NCBI GenBank assembly: GCA_000231825.2
Contig: JH720308.1
Location: forward strand, 186,001-250,000
Length of the DNA stretch: 64,000 bases
Origin: Tetrahymena elliotti 4EA
Lineage: Eukaryota; Ciliophora; Oligohymenophorea; Hymenostomatida; Tetrahymenidae
Direction of reading: 5' to 3'
Each line of letters starts with the position of its first letter. The first letter of the stretch is position 1. The notes beneath the pieces were generated by a model. The model worked only from the letters and a program-made list of their open reading frames with translations, was not told where the DNA came from and did no database searches. Positions 37,612 through 50,000 of the stretch are shown in pieces. The position numbers and the translations under genes are program-made.

Positions 37612-38064
37612 ATGAATTTTTACCTTATTAATAAATACTAATAAAAATTTATTCTTGATATTCTGAAAAATATTTAGATTATTAAATCAATATATGAGAA
37701 AGCAATTAAAGATTATTTTGTAAAAAGTATTAAAAAAACATAAGATATCAATCTTTTGAATCCAATACTTGAAATTAATTTTTGCATCATTGAATAAAAT
37801 CTCAGAAGGAATTGCAGTTGTAGTGAATATAACTCAGAATACTGTGTTAGGTGCTAAATATTTAAGAGAAAATATTATTAATTTGCTTATTTATACAAGC
37901 GAATGATATTTGCTTATTAGGCTTTAAAAAATAAATTGAATATGCGTAAAGAAGTATACTTTGAAATATTAGAACAAATTTTTGATAAGAAATTCGAAAT
38001 AACTCCTCTCTAATAAAGATAAAAAAGAATGTTTTAGATAAAAAAACATCAAAAAATATATTGA
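37612..38064 (+). CDS. Weakly supported small protein with a cysteine cluster, about 150 aa
   Basis: An open frame of 151 codons from ATG 37612 (MNFYLINKYQQKFILD) to TGA 38062-38064. The peptide is basic and rich in Tyr, Lys and Ile, and contains NCSCSEYNSEYCVRCQ, four cysteines in a pattern that could bind zinc. Upstream exons are possible from 37322. A frame of this length without TGA is not rare in such AT-rich DNA, so the support is composition, the Cys cluster and a helical C-terminal half (QALKNKLNMRKEVYFEILEQ). No family recognised. Confidence 0.35.
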
Positions 38065-38636
38065 TCATTTGAATATTTTATATTATAACTTGACATTATC
38101 TGTTTTATACCTTGTCCTATATAATTATAATATTTATTATTGAAACTAAATCTTCAAACTATTTTTCATCTTAAAGTCTTCTAATTCAAAAATAAATAAA
38201 TCGAAGTAAATCTATCATTGAAAATTTGTAAATTTTTTAATTTGTCTTTCTATTTATTGAGTAGATGCTTTACAATTATCAAGTAATTAATTTCTTATCC
38301 AAAAAAACTTTGAAAGTTAATTTAATAATATAAAAATAACTTTAACTTAGTGGAATTTCAACAAAATTTTAATTGAAATTAATTAAAATTTAAGTAGCTC
38401 TTAAAGATAAAATTGATTTATTTTGAAAGTTATTAGATAAATGAAAGATGAAAATAAAGTACATTAATATATACAATTGTATTTACATAAAATTTGAATA
38501 AATACCAAATTAAGAGATTTAAATAATCACCTTTAAAATTAATTTTATATATATAATTTTTAGTTTTTGTTTAAATTTAGTATTTTTTGATTAGTATTGA
38601 AATCAGGATGAGTTTAAATTTTAAAAATTTCTTTTC
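38065..38636. other. AT-rich spacer
   Basis: About 570 bases between the weak plus-strand ORF and the end of a minus-strand gene. Nothing recognisable. Confidence 0.4.
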
Positions 38637-39572
38637 TCATAAGGTTTATCTTCCATTTAAGGCTAAATCTATAAGTTAACCAATAGATTTACCTTTGTTA
38701 TTGTTGGCTAATATTAAACAATCTTCATAATTTTTCTTAAGAAGAGCTGATAGTTGTTTTGCCAATGATTCAACTTCTGGGCTATAGTATTCTTCAATTA
38801 AGGAATCAGTTAAGTTATTTTTTTAAGGAGAAATACCAATTTATTCCCAGTAGTTAAGGGGTTCTTCTGAAATAACAGTTTCATCAGAATCACTTAAATT
38901 AATGATTTTTTCATCAATGACTTATTTATTTTCTTTTTTAGTTTATTCTTTAGATGATACATTAACATTTTATTTCTTTTATTTATCAGTTTTATTATCA
39001 GAAGAGTTGTATTACTTTTAAGCTGTGTTATTCTTTTAAGATTCAGCTTATTACTTTTCTTATTTCTTTTTTTTCTTATCAGCTTTCTTTTTATTCTTTT
39101 GAGATTGTTAAATTGGATTTTCCTTTTATTGCTTTTAGATATTTTTAGCAATATTTTCATTTTCTTCATCTGTAGTTGAGAAAGCAAAAGGATCTTGATC
39201 CCTTTCGGTGTTCACATTGCTTTGGTTATTTTTTTAATTTTTTTTGTTTTGCAAGAATTATTTTACAAAACAATTTCTTAATTCTTATTCTAACAATTCT
39301 TCTTCAAGTTTTTGTTGATAGGCTCTTTGTAACTACTTGGCTCTCTATTATTCTAATTATTTTTATCTTTATCTCTATTTCTCTTATTCTTCTTTTATTC
39401 TTTAGTTTCTTAACTAATTGTAATAGTTGTTTTCATAGCAACTCTAGTTAGGAGTATAGAAGAAATCGTCTTCATCATCAGAAGTATCAAGGAAAGAGCT
39501 GTATTTGTTGTATCTTGGAGTATTTTACTATCTTTGAGGATAGAAAAATAAATCAGAAGTGTTAAAAAACAT
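38637..39572 (-). CDS. Paralogue A: Tyr/Gln/Lys-rich protein with shared C-terminal module, 311 aa
   Basis: Single exon of 312 codons from ATG 39572 (MFFNTSDLFFYPQRQQNTPR) to TGA 38637-38639. The N terminus is aromatic and polar. A Gln/Arg/Glu-rich charged helix (EEQEKQRQRQKQLEQQRA) probably forms a coiled coil, and a Lys-rich linker (KKKADKKKKKQEKQQ) follows. The last about 75 residues share a module with the neighbouring gene at 40626-41387: EEPLNYWEQI, P.KNNLTDSLIEEYY, KQLSALLKKNYEDCLIL, SIGQLIDLALNG. The two proteins therefore come from a duplication and the module is likely the conserved functional part. I do not recognise it. Both genes are single-exon, on the same strand and about 1 kb apart. 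Confidence 0.75.
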
Positions 39573-40625
39573 TTTTAGTATTTATTCTAATAGTATTTGA
39601 AATTGTTGGTTAGCTTTTATGGTTCTTTGTATTATTAATTGTTTTTTTATTTAATTGATTATCATTTTTTGATTGTTATTGAAGTTGATCAGATAAAGTG
39701 GTTTTGATGATATAGATTCATCAAAAATAGAGCAAATTAAGAAAGGGAAATTTTCTTTAATTAATAATGAAATTAATTAGATCAATTCTTTTCTTCTAGA
39801 AAAATTCTATATTTCTAGAGATTAATCATAATTAAATCATTATTAATTTTTATTAAATCTGGAAATTAGAAAATAGTTCAATAAGATAGATAAAATTTTC
39901 TAATCTCTCTTTTCATTATTCTTTGTAAATATTTTCTGAATAAAATTAATTTATCTGATTAGTTTGATTAGTTGTTTTATCAAATAAAATATTTATATTT
40001 TTTTTTAAATTAGAAAAAGAATTCATATCAATGTAACATGAATATAATGCCAAAATTGGAAAACTTTTCAAAAATTAGTTAATTCCAACAAAACATATAT
40101 TAGATAACTTTATAATCAGTTAGATACATTTTATTCAATTCAAAATATTTATGATGCTTAAAATATTTTATTTTTTTCTAAATTTTTTTCAGTTTTTTTA
40201 ATAGTTGAGTTGTTCCTTAAATAAATTGTATTTTTTGAAGCCTTTTCTTTTGTCTATTTTTTTCCCATTAAATTAAAAGTTTAAAAATATTTTATTCAAT
40301 GAGACAAAAAAAACAGTTAATATCTAGTTGGAAAGATCTTTACAAACAAAACAGCTTGAAAATTTAATTTATTTAAAAAAAAATAAAATAAAAGTTTTTT
40401 AGTTTGAATATTAACATAAATGACTTTTCTATGTTTAGTCTTTCTGGTTTGATTAAAGTGAATAAGGTATTTTTGATAGAATAAATAAACAATAATTTTA
40501 ATATAATATGAATAATACAAGAAATATAAATAAAATGATAAATACAAGTAAAAATAATAATATAATAATTTATTAGTTTATATAATAGGTAGTAAATAGA
40601 AATACTTTATTATTTTTAAGTCACA
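39573..40625. other. AT-rich spacer between the two paralogues
   Basis: About 1.05 kb. A minus-strand frame at 40317-40547 is Tyr/Phe-rich noise. No other feature seen. The promoter of paralogue A should lie at its left end. Confidence 0.4.
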
Positions 40626-41387
40626 TCAATATTATTGTCTCTTTTATTGTTTGTTAAGAATTATATCAATGTATTATCCCATTGAGTAATCTGGATTTTA
40701 CAAGACTATTTATAGACAATATGAATAATCTTTTTGCACTATTTTAGATAGTTTTTCTGCTTTTTATTCTATTTCTTCAGGATATCTCTCTTCTATTAAA
40801 CCATCTTATAGGTTGTTTTTATTAGGATCGTTGTTTATTTCTTTCCAATAATTTATAGGTTCTTCTTAGATACAAGTCTTTGAATCTATTCTTATAAATT
40901 GCGGTAAGTTGTTTTATAAGTTATTTTTGTTTTGAGCCTGATCAGGTTTTTATTAAGATTTATTTTAAATATTTTCTTTAGTTATTTATTCAAAAGAACT
41001 ATCATGATTGGAGTTAATATGCTCATAAGAGCTACCATGTGATTCTTCACTTTCCATTTTATTAGTGTTATCATCCAAATTCATTTTTTTATTTTTTTGA
41101 GTTTTGTTTTATTTTTTTTTCTTTTATGGTACAGTCTTTTTTTATAATTGATCTTCTTCTTCTTCAATTATTTTCTTTTCATTTCTTCTTCTCAATTCCT
41201 CTTCATAGGGGTCATAGTTAGGATAGTGAGTGGGATAGTAATTTTAGAAAGGATCTAAGTCATAGTAGCTGCTATGGTAAGGAGAAGGCTAATAATAAGG
41301 CTGCTTTCTGTATGATTGATGATATGGAGTATAGTAATTTCCATAGGAATATGGGTTCTAATAATTGCTGAAGGGGGAGTAGAACAT
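40626..41387 (-). CDS. Paralogue B: Tyr/Pro-rich protein with shared C-terminal module, 253 aa
   Basis: Single exon of 254 codons from ATG 41387 (MFYSPFSNYQNPYSYGNYYT) to TGA 40626-40628. The first 75 residues are strikingly rich in Tyr, Pro and Ser, of a kind that can phase-separate or be cross-linked. A charged segment (EEELRRRNEKKIIEEEEDQL) and a Lys/Gln-rich linker follow. The C-terminal module matches paralogue A position by position: EEPINYWKEI, P.KNNLQDGLIEERY, EKLSKIVQKDYSYCLQI, SMGQYIDIILNK. The N-terminal regions have diverged much more than the module. No known family is recognised, and the role is unknown. Confidence 0.75.
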
Positions 41388-42065
41388 TTAATTTTGAATG
41401 ATTAAAAATTTTTTGAATATTTGATTTTATTTTTTTAATTAAATTAATAAAAAAAATCAAGCAATAAATCATCAGATTTTTGATTCAGGCAATAGTTTCT
41501 AAAAGAAAAAGAAACTATGATGAAAAATTTACTATAATTAAAATTTAATATAATGAATTTAGATCTAATTTATCTATGTTTCTCTTTATTTTTCCAAAGA
41601 AATATTTCATCAAACAAATTTAAAATTTTAATTAAATTTAATAAAAACTAAAATTTCATTAATTTTCTATTCTACCAAATAAATAACATAAAATATTAAA
41701 CACTAAATCTTAAATTGATAGCCAAATAAACTGAATAGATAAATTAATTTAGTTTTTAATATTAAGTGTAAACCCTCAGAAATATCCACTGAAATTGGTG
41801 TTTTTACTTACTATAATGTATAAATTTGATTTTTTAATGCATTTTTCATTTTTTTAGATTAATTTTTTATATTCAATTAGTGTTAAAAGCTAAGAGTAAG
41901 TAACCACTTAGATTTATAATTCATTTGATTCATCCTTATAAATATTGCATTATGTCAAGCAAGTATTTTCTGGAATTAATTGAATTCTTATACTTTTTCT
42001 GATTGCTATAGTAGTTATCAAATACAATAAATTAGTAAATTAATAATTCTCAAACCCAAACAAAA
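41388..42065. other. AT-rich region between divergent genes
   Basis: About 680 bases holding the presumed promoters of paralogue B and the putative mitochondrial protein. No distinct element seen. Confidence 0.4.
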
Positions 42066-42641
42066 ATGATCAAAAACATTTAGATATTCGCTAATCATAT
42101 TAACTCAATTTGTAAATATACACTATTCCAGTAAATAAATAAAAATATTTATCGTTTTACTTGGAAACCTAAGACATAAATAAACGAAGAGGAGGATGAA
42201 TCTCATTTAAGCTTCTCAGATCTTCTGAAGTAGGAAGAAGAAAAATTGTAAAAACAAAAATAACATGAAGAACAACAAAAATAATTTTAGTAATCATTTG
42301 GTAATTTTGATGCTAAACATATCTACATGAAATCTATTAAGGATAAAGTATAAGAAAAGACATTAGCTGAAGATGAAATAATTAGGCATTCTAAAGAAAC
42401 TTTTGTTTACACTAATTAAGATAACCCATTTTATAATTCAGATGCTGCTTCTATTCGTCATAACATGAATGCTGAAGAAGAAACTTTTAGAGAATGGTAG
42501 TATCAATTCCAAAAAAAGAATAAAAGAAAACCAACTCTTCAAGAAATGCAAGAAGATCCCACTATAGGGCCTATATTAAATTAAAGAAAAAACTAGTTAA
42601 ACATGTTAAAAGCCGCAGTATTTAAATATAAAATAGAATGA
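42066..42641 (+). CDS. Putative mitochondrial protein of unknown function, 191 aa
   Basis: Single exon of 192 codons from ATG 42066 to TGA 42639-42641. The start MIKNIQIFANHINSICKYTL is free of acidic residues for about 40 positions, with Lys/Arg spaced among hydrophobic residues, as in a mitochondrial presequence. The mature part begins with an acidic stretch (INEEEDESHLSFSDLLKQEEE), a Gln/Glu/Lys helix, then a compact polar region (DNPFYNSDAASIRHNMNAEE, TFREWQYQFQKKNKRKPTL). No family is recognised. The balanced amino-acid composition and contrast with flanks support a real gene. Confidence 0.68.
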
Positions 42642-43339
42642 TAACTATTTCTCAGGTCATAATAGTGGCAAATAAATGAAAATATAATATATAAAATAAT
42701 TTATTTTTGTCCAACAAAATATATAATTCATGTAAGTATGATTCAACTAGTTAATATTAATTATTTTTGCATTCTCAAAAAAATTATCTTAAGGTTTTTT
42801 GATTTTATTCTACCTTATTTCTTAAACAACTAATAGAGGTTTATTAATATATATGAACTGATTGATGCAAGAAGGAGAACTTTATAGATAGAATATTGTG
42901 TATTATATAAATTAAAGAAAATTTCTTATTAAAAACAAGTGAAAAGAATAGACAATAAATAAAGGTCTATCTAGATTATTAGAATAGTTTTGAAGTGTTT
43001 ATTAATCATCACAAAAAACTTGGAGAAAGATTTTATTGAAATAATGAATGAAGGAGCTTATGAATGAATGTTATTTAGTATAAATTGTATCTTGATCCAT
43101 AGAAAACTTTAGAAAAAATAGTACTTTGCCTATAAGGATTTTTGTCTTTCTTTTTGTTTCCTTTTTGATTTGAAAGACAAGTATTTAATTAAATAAATAA
43201 AGGAAAAGGGTTTAATAAAGAGAGAGTAAAGAATTTTAGTATAATTAATAAAATTAATAAAAAGTTATTTAAACCAATTTGTAAAAAATCAATAAATTTT
43301 CACTCATTTTTAAAATAAATAGTTGAATTTTAGCAAAAA
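42642..43339. other. AT-rich spacer
   Basis: About 700 bases between two plus-strand genes; no coding signal or structured element seen. Confidence 0.4.
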
Positions 43340-44085
43340 ATGATTGCAAATACCTTCAAGTGCATGAAAAATTTAAAGTTAAGTACTAACTAATTTAACT
43401 TATTAAGAAACTTCTCCCAACAATCTTAAATTAGTGCTTTTAGATCTCTTGCTTTTTACAATAAATTCTACTTTAGCAACAACAACGAATAACCCAGTGG
43501 AGTTGATGAGGGATCTCATGACGATTTCATCTCTAAGAAAAAAGCAGGTGGCGTTGATGGTAATAATTTAACTGATGAACAAGCTCTTGATATGATTAAT
43601 AAGGTAATATAATCTTTCTCCATTTATTATTTAGCTCTTTTCATATGCATAACTAATACTATTTTTATTTTTAGTGGGTTACTGGCAATAAGGTTTGTTT
43701 GTTTATGAAGGGAGACCCTAAGGAACCCAGATGTGGATACTCTAATTTTGTTGTCTAAACTCTTAAATTCTATAGTAATGTTTCACATTTACATAATTTT
43801 TACATTAAAAGATAGATCTTTATTGTCTCATTGAACATAATCAAAATATGCTTAATCATTTTTGTAAAAATATTATCAAAAATAGAAATCAAGGATTACA
43901 AGAGCATCGATATTTTGAAATATGAAGTTATTAGAAAATAAGTTAAGGTTTACTCAAACTGGCCCACTTTCCCTTAACTCTATGTTGATGGAAAGCTTGT
44001 AGGTGGTGCTGATATTGTCCAAGAAATGCATAAAGATGGAAGTTTGAAAGAACTTTTCAACAAGTCTGGTTTACTTGAATAATGA
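43340..44085 (+). CDS. GLRX5: Mitochondrial monothiol glutaredoxin (Grx5-like) with CGYS active site, 187 aa
   Basis: Monothiol glutaredoxin of the Grx5 class, which passes Fe-S clusters from the mitochondrial scaffold to targets. Three exons (introns 43604-43674 and 43775-43885) give 188 codons, ATG 43340 to TGA 44083-44085. The first about 60 residues (MIANTFKCMKNLKLSTN...) are basic and Ser/Asn-rich, like a presequence. The domain reads VCLFMKGDPKEPRCGYS, then [20 protein letters not shown] and LFNKSGLL, all typical: KG before the site, WPTFPQ with the cis-Pro, and the GG that grips glutathione. The active site is C108-G-Y-S rather than the usual CGFS; the catalytic Cys and Ser remain. The gene's function is therefore likely intact. 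Confidence 0.93.
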
Positions 44086-44709
44086 ACAGCATAATCAGAA
44101 GAAATATTTATAAAACCTTAGGAAATTTTATAGATTAAGCAAATATTTTAAATATATATATATATACCAATCCATATAAAAATATTATTGTTGTGACTAT
44201 TCTGTTTAAAGTCTTAGTTTTTTAACTGTTGTCAACTTACCAAAATTTTGATCTTGTTTTAATTTAGGAAATTTCTTTAAGAATTTGAGAATTTTTCTCG
44301 AATCAAAAAAATATTATTTTTGATTAAGTCAAATCAGATAAATTATTCTCTTCACGGTTGATGATTATCAGCATATTTTGTCAACATTTTTGAAGTAAAA
44401 ATTATTTTATGAAAAAAAATTTTTATTTTTTAGAATATTTGAAAATGATGAAAGAATTGATAAGAAATCAGGGAAGTATCTTAAAAATAAAATTTAGTTT
44501 TTGAAAGATTATTTATTTTATATCCACTAAAATTAATAAACAATTAACAATTTGATTGCAAATAATTTATATCAAGCTAATCATTTAAGTTACTGACTTT
44601 AAACAACAAACTAAAGTTAAATTTATGCTATTTTAAGCAAGAAGAATATCAAGGAAATTGAACTATTGAACTGGCAAGAATACTATATTTTTAAAATTAA
44701 GAGGAAATT
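44086..44709. other. AT-rich spacer with short AT dinucleotide run
   Basis: About 620 bases between two plus-strand genes. It includes (AT)n at about 44150-44165. No coding signal seen. Confidence 0.4.
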
Positions 44710-46381
44710 ATGTAATAGGAGCGCAACAAAGATATTTTTACATTACAAGAAGCTGTGAGATTAAAAGTTTTACTACAAAAGAACAATAAATCAGATAAAA
44801 ATAAAGATGAAATAAGTTCTTTGTGCAAGGTATTTGACTGGTTTATTGTCTTAAATTTATTTAAATATCAAATACTTTCATTTTATATACTTAATTGAAT
44901 TTAACTTTAAGATTATTTGTTTATTCAATAGAAAATTTTACTATTTGATCACTTGGTTGGAACTTAATTCTACGAATAGGTAATTTCCAAATTAGAATGT
45001 AAAGAGTAGAAGGCTAACTATAAATTCTTTTAAAATGTAATAAATGAATATTTTAATTTTTGTTCAAGCTAAAAATTTATGATTTGATTTGTTTTAAAAA
45101 AAAGAAAACCTTTTCTTTAAATTTGTTTTAAAAAAGATCAAAGACAAAGACTACATTTATATAGTTCTGCTGGGATAAGTAGACGTAATTTTAGAACTAT
45201 AGGATAAGTTAACAAATCAAAAAGAAGAAAGATTAATGAACTCATTTGGATTAGGGGAATTTTTTTGGTGGGATGAGGACTAATATACAGATCATAGGGG
45301 ATAAGTTATAATAAAATGTCTAGATGATGCTGAAATAATATAAATAAATAAATCTATATTTGATTCATAATCATAAGTAAATAGAAAAATCAACAAATTT
45401 ATAAATTTAACTATTCTATTCTATTTATTTACTTCTATAAATTGCTTTAATTATTAATAAAATAATTTTCTTTTAAAAAAAGAAATTGTAAAAATAAGGA
45501 AATTAATGTATAATTGATTTTATGAAGAATGTTAAAGTTTTTGAGAATTTTAGCTCTGATGTCCTTCATGAGATTGTGAGTAAATCTACACTCAAGTAAT
45601 TTCAAGTAAATACGCTTATACTTAGAGAAGAAGATCTGCCTGGGTATGTGTATATAATCCTAAAAGGATAATGTGCTTGCTTAAAAAGAGTTGCTATGAG
45701 GCGATTTGATTATCCTCATTTAGAAGATTTAGAAGAACTTGTTAAGTCACCTTCAAAGCAAGAAATTTAGAATGGAGATTTTGATTACAAGTTATTTGAA
45801 ACGGATTTCATAAAACCAGGGGAATATTTTGGGAGTAATGAAATCATTAATTAATAAGATATTGAATACTCAATTCTTACTACAGAGCCTACTGACATAT
45901 TGATGATACCCCGCCTTGAGTTTTTGGGATTTTAACCAAAGATACTTTATCGTAAAAAATAAAATAATTTTTTAAATAATACTAATATAAAAAAATAAAA
46001 GCATTTTAGAAAGAGGCGTAAAAAGCCAAAGAAGAGTTGGAACTGATTGAAATTAAGGGAATGACTAAAAAGGAGCTAAAAGAAAGATAATTTTAAGAGA
46101 TAAGATTGCAGTATTACATGAAGAATAATTGGGAAACGTTCAAAAAAAATACAGTACAAAATACTAAACATGAGTAAAAATACAATAAAAACTAATTTGA
46201 TAATTTGCTCAGGCAAAAGTTTAACTTTAACCGAAAGAAGGATTACTTCATTCCAGATGAACAAGCTCATAAAAAAATATAAATGACAGTCAATCTACCT
46301 CCAATAAATAATAATAATAAAAAAGTTTTCCGTCCTAATATATTTACCACAGAATCAGTAATAGACAATAATAAATTTTGA
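44710..46381 (+). CDS. Protein with two degenerate cyclic-nucleotide-binding-like domains
   Basis: Start chosen at ATG 44710 (MQQERNKDIFTLQEAVRLKV); TGA at 46379-46381. Introns include about 44830-44932, about 45039-45109 and one at about 45951-46000, plus one in the region 45375-45520. The first domain shows KILLFDHL, then DYIYIVLLGQVDVI and GLGEFFWWDED. The second shows VKVFENFSSDVLHEIVSK, YVYIILKGQCACLKR and KPGEYFGSNEI with TDILMIPRLEF. This is the beta-roll order of cNMP domains. The phosphate-binding cassette normally reads FGE-L-A-L...PR-A-A; here neither copy has the Arg, and the FGE Glu is altered, so cyclic-nucleotide binding is doubtful. The C-terminal 130 residues are a basic, Glu/Lys-rich helical tail. 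Possibly a scaffold or ciliary protein; exact role unknown. Confidence 0.75.
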
Positions 46382-47001
46382 ATGAAAATAAAGTAAATCA
46401 CTATTTTCAAGATCTATAAAAACAATCAAAAATTTGTATTCAATTCCTATATTTTAAATTAAATGTTTTATATTATTGCTAGTGTAACTAATTCTTAATT
46501 GTTTATTTTTAGGTAATTGTAAAAACTACCTTGAAATTGTAAAATCTTTTCATCGATCTTCTTATTAATTTGCTTCAACTAAAAAGTAAAACGTTTACTG
46601 TATAAATAAAGAGTTTAGAAACATCCAAAAGTTAATAAATTTTTGTTACATTATTGCGTTATGTACTATTTGTTATACTCAAAGGGTAAATGAAATTAAA
46701 AATAACTTTTGAAAAGCTGCTATTTATATTAGTAAATGTATAGAAAGTGAAGAGTGTAAGAAAATAATTAAAAACTCGAATTGATCTTATTGATAGATAA
46801 AAAAGAATTCTAAAACACATAGAAATAACATTTAGTTAACTCTAAAAATTAATAACAATTAAAATATAAGTTTGAAAGGGATTATATTCTTTGCATACTT
46901 GATATTGTTATTCTTTGTTAATTAATATATTTATATTTTTTATAGTTTGTAATTAATTTGTTAAAACTGGTTAAATTTGTTATAAATAAAAAATAAAGTC
47001 T
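46382..47001. other. AT-rich spacer
   Basis: About 620 bases between two plus-strand genes. No feature seen beyond AT-rich sequence. Confidence 0.4.
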
Positions 47002-50000
47002 ATGGGTAGCTGCTCAAGTATTAATAGTGTTTAACCAAGACAGGAAGTTATAGTAAGAAGAGTCAAGGTTAGTCCAGTGAGGATGAAGCAGAGGGAAGAT
47101 TAAAAAAAGTAGAAATTAGCTAAAGATAAGCTCTATTTAGGAGAAGATAGGACTATTGAAGTTTAGCTAGATTAGTATATAATTTAATCACACTTGATGC
47201 AGTCTTTATAGAGATAAACTTCTACCTACTTAGGCACATACATTTTTAATTCAAGAACATAAAAAGCTTTTTAACCCATGCTAAAAAATTTGGTTCTTGA
47301 TTATTAAGAGTAATTTCCAAAATGGCTTCTTTATGATGAGCAGTTTCGTAATGATTAATTACAAGAATTCTTATAAAAATGCTAAGAAACTGCTAAGCTT
47401 TAAACACAAGATGAATAGAATTAAAAAGATAAAAGTGATAGCGAAGACGATGATGATGATGAAGATGAAGACGATGAAGATGATGATGAATAAAGTGAAG
47501 ATTAATCATAAATTGAATCTTTAAAACAATCTTAAAATTAAAACCATGATAGAAAATAAAGTAAACCCATTGTAAGAAAAAGTAGAGAATTGGAGTATGG
47601 AAGTTAAGTAGAAAATGATGCCAAACAAGAAGATGGAAAGCTTTAATCCTCTAATCATTCTTAAAGTTAGATTAGAGGCAATGGAAGTAATATTTCTAAT
47701 AATCAAAGTAGGAGAGTGAGTGAGTCCAATAAAAATAACTAATTGTTTACTAAGACTAAATCTTTTGTAGAAGAAAAAAGTCAGATTTCCAAAAAGAGTG
47801 CTTAATAAGATAGTGATCAAGAGAGTGATTAAGACAGTGATGATGAGCGTAATAAAACTAACATGCATAAAGTCTAAGAAATATCAGGAATGAGAAGACC
47901 ATCCAATCATAAAAATACCTAATTACAACAAAAACACATAGATGAGGAGAACTTATTAAAAAGTTCAAATTCTGGTTAGGCAAATGGTGGCAAAAAGCGC
48001 TAGAGTAATGATGTCCATACCTTACATTAAATAGAGAGTAGGTCTCAAATAGATTCAAAACCACCAACTAGCAGATAAAATCGTAGTAGCAAGGGAACTA
48101 ATTTGTATGTTATAAAATAATATAATATTGTCAAAAATGAATGGATTCATTCAGCTATATGTAAAACAGAGATTAAGACACCTTAAAACTTGCTAGAGTT
48201 TAAGAGGAGATATTTTTATGAATTCGATAAAATGTCTGCTTTTTTATCATATCTACTTGCTTTAAAGCGTCAAAATTTCTCTAATTTGCTCACCTTTTCA
48301 TACATATAGATAGGCGAGACTCAGTACAGTGGTGGAATGTTTAAGTCTAGAAAATAAAATTAATAAGGAGATATGCACTAAAGTGTTAAAAGAAGATAGT
48401 CTATACTTAATAAATAAGACCCAGATGATGATGAGGATAGTAAATTAATTATGTATATAGATAGAATCTTTCCTGAATGCGGAAAGACTTTAGAAGAGTA
48501 TATACATTCAGTAGCACCAGGAGAAGATATCATAAAAATTTGCACTAAAGCCTTCTAGGTTTTTGATACAATTGCTAATACTCTTTGTAAAATGCACAGA
48601 GCTGGATTCTCGTATAGAGTGTTAAAACCTTCAATGGTCAGAATATTTGTATCAAATCGATAAACTCATGTTTATTTAGATAGTCCTGATTTTATTTGGA
48701 ATGAACAGGAGAGTAAATACTTGCAAAGAAAAATATTGAGTGAAGTGGATTATATGTATTATGATTGTAAATGCTTAAGTGCTCTAATGGTTTATTATTT
48801 CTAAACTGTCTTAGAGCTTAGAAATAGAAGGAGAGATTCCAATCGTTTAAGCACAAATGCAGTTAATTAGTTTAATACTGGTTCTTAAACTAATTCAAAT
48901 TCTATGATTGAGATTATAGGTGGTATAAAATCTCCAAGAAATAACTAAGAATCAATAACTTCAATTCAATAAATTACTAATGTTTATAATTTTACAGAAC
49001 TAGTTGCTTTAGAGGATTAAAATGAATTAGATCAAATCCTAGAAAAAATAAAACTCCCGTAAATAGCTTAAGAAGCATTGTAGTAATTAGTAATAGCAGA
49101 TTTCCATTCACAAAAACCCATAGAAGAATTCACAGTCAGACTTTAAGGAGTGTTAGAAAAAGGTCCTCAAACAGCTTTTAAGCATGATTCACTTAGTGCC
49201 TTTCTCTCATATCATGGAACTAGGACCTTAAAAAATGATAATTAACATGTATACTTCCGTCGTAAAAATTAAATACACTTCTATGAATTCGAAAGTAAAA
49301 CTTTTAAAGTGATAAAGCTGATTCGTAAAAAAACAAAGTTCCCTGTAAAAACGCATTTAACTTTCTCTAAATATGATAATTGTTTCTATTTCTTTGCTGC
49401 ATAAAACTCAAATAAAATAGTTAAAATACCTTTAAACATAAACACAACTGAGCGTCACATTATTAATTAAAAATCAGAAGTCATTTTTTTTAAATCAATT
49501 AAAAATATGGAAATAGAAGAACCTTAAATTTTAACAGTAATTCCAGATGATTACACATTTAGATTATTTATTTTTAATGGAAAAAAAACTACTGATCCAG
49601 AAACTAATGACAATTATTATAACTCTTACATAGTTTAAGTATAGTATAAATAAGAATAAATTGGTACAGATGATTGGAATGAATAGATAAAAAGTATTTC
49701 ATTTTTTACTTCTTTCAAAAAATTTATTTATTTTATTTAATCTACAAATTTATTAAATTTCCTAAATTAAAACATAAAAGTCTATGAAGGTCCAAGAAAT
49801 TATCTTTGGAGAAGAAAAGCTTTCCATTTCTATGACCCTCACAATAAATTTATTTACTGCATACTTGACTCTTTAAATATTTTTGAAAGAGGTATTAGAT
49901 ACTCATATTTTGATACTTCAATTGAAAAAGGTGATTTTAAAGACGGAAATCTCAGATTTGCTTGCAGTACAGAAGATGTAATTTTATTTAATAAATTTTA

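Noticed and set aside
39176..39451. Plus-strand hydrophobic frame
   Set aside because: Antisense of the Gln/Lys/Glu-rich part of paralogue A, where CAA/AAG/GAA read backwards as Leu/Phe/Ser codons.
47521..48067. Two minus-strand frames of 115 and 69 codons
   Set aside because: Antisense of the Ser/Gln-rich region of the 1022-residue pseudokinase-like protein.
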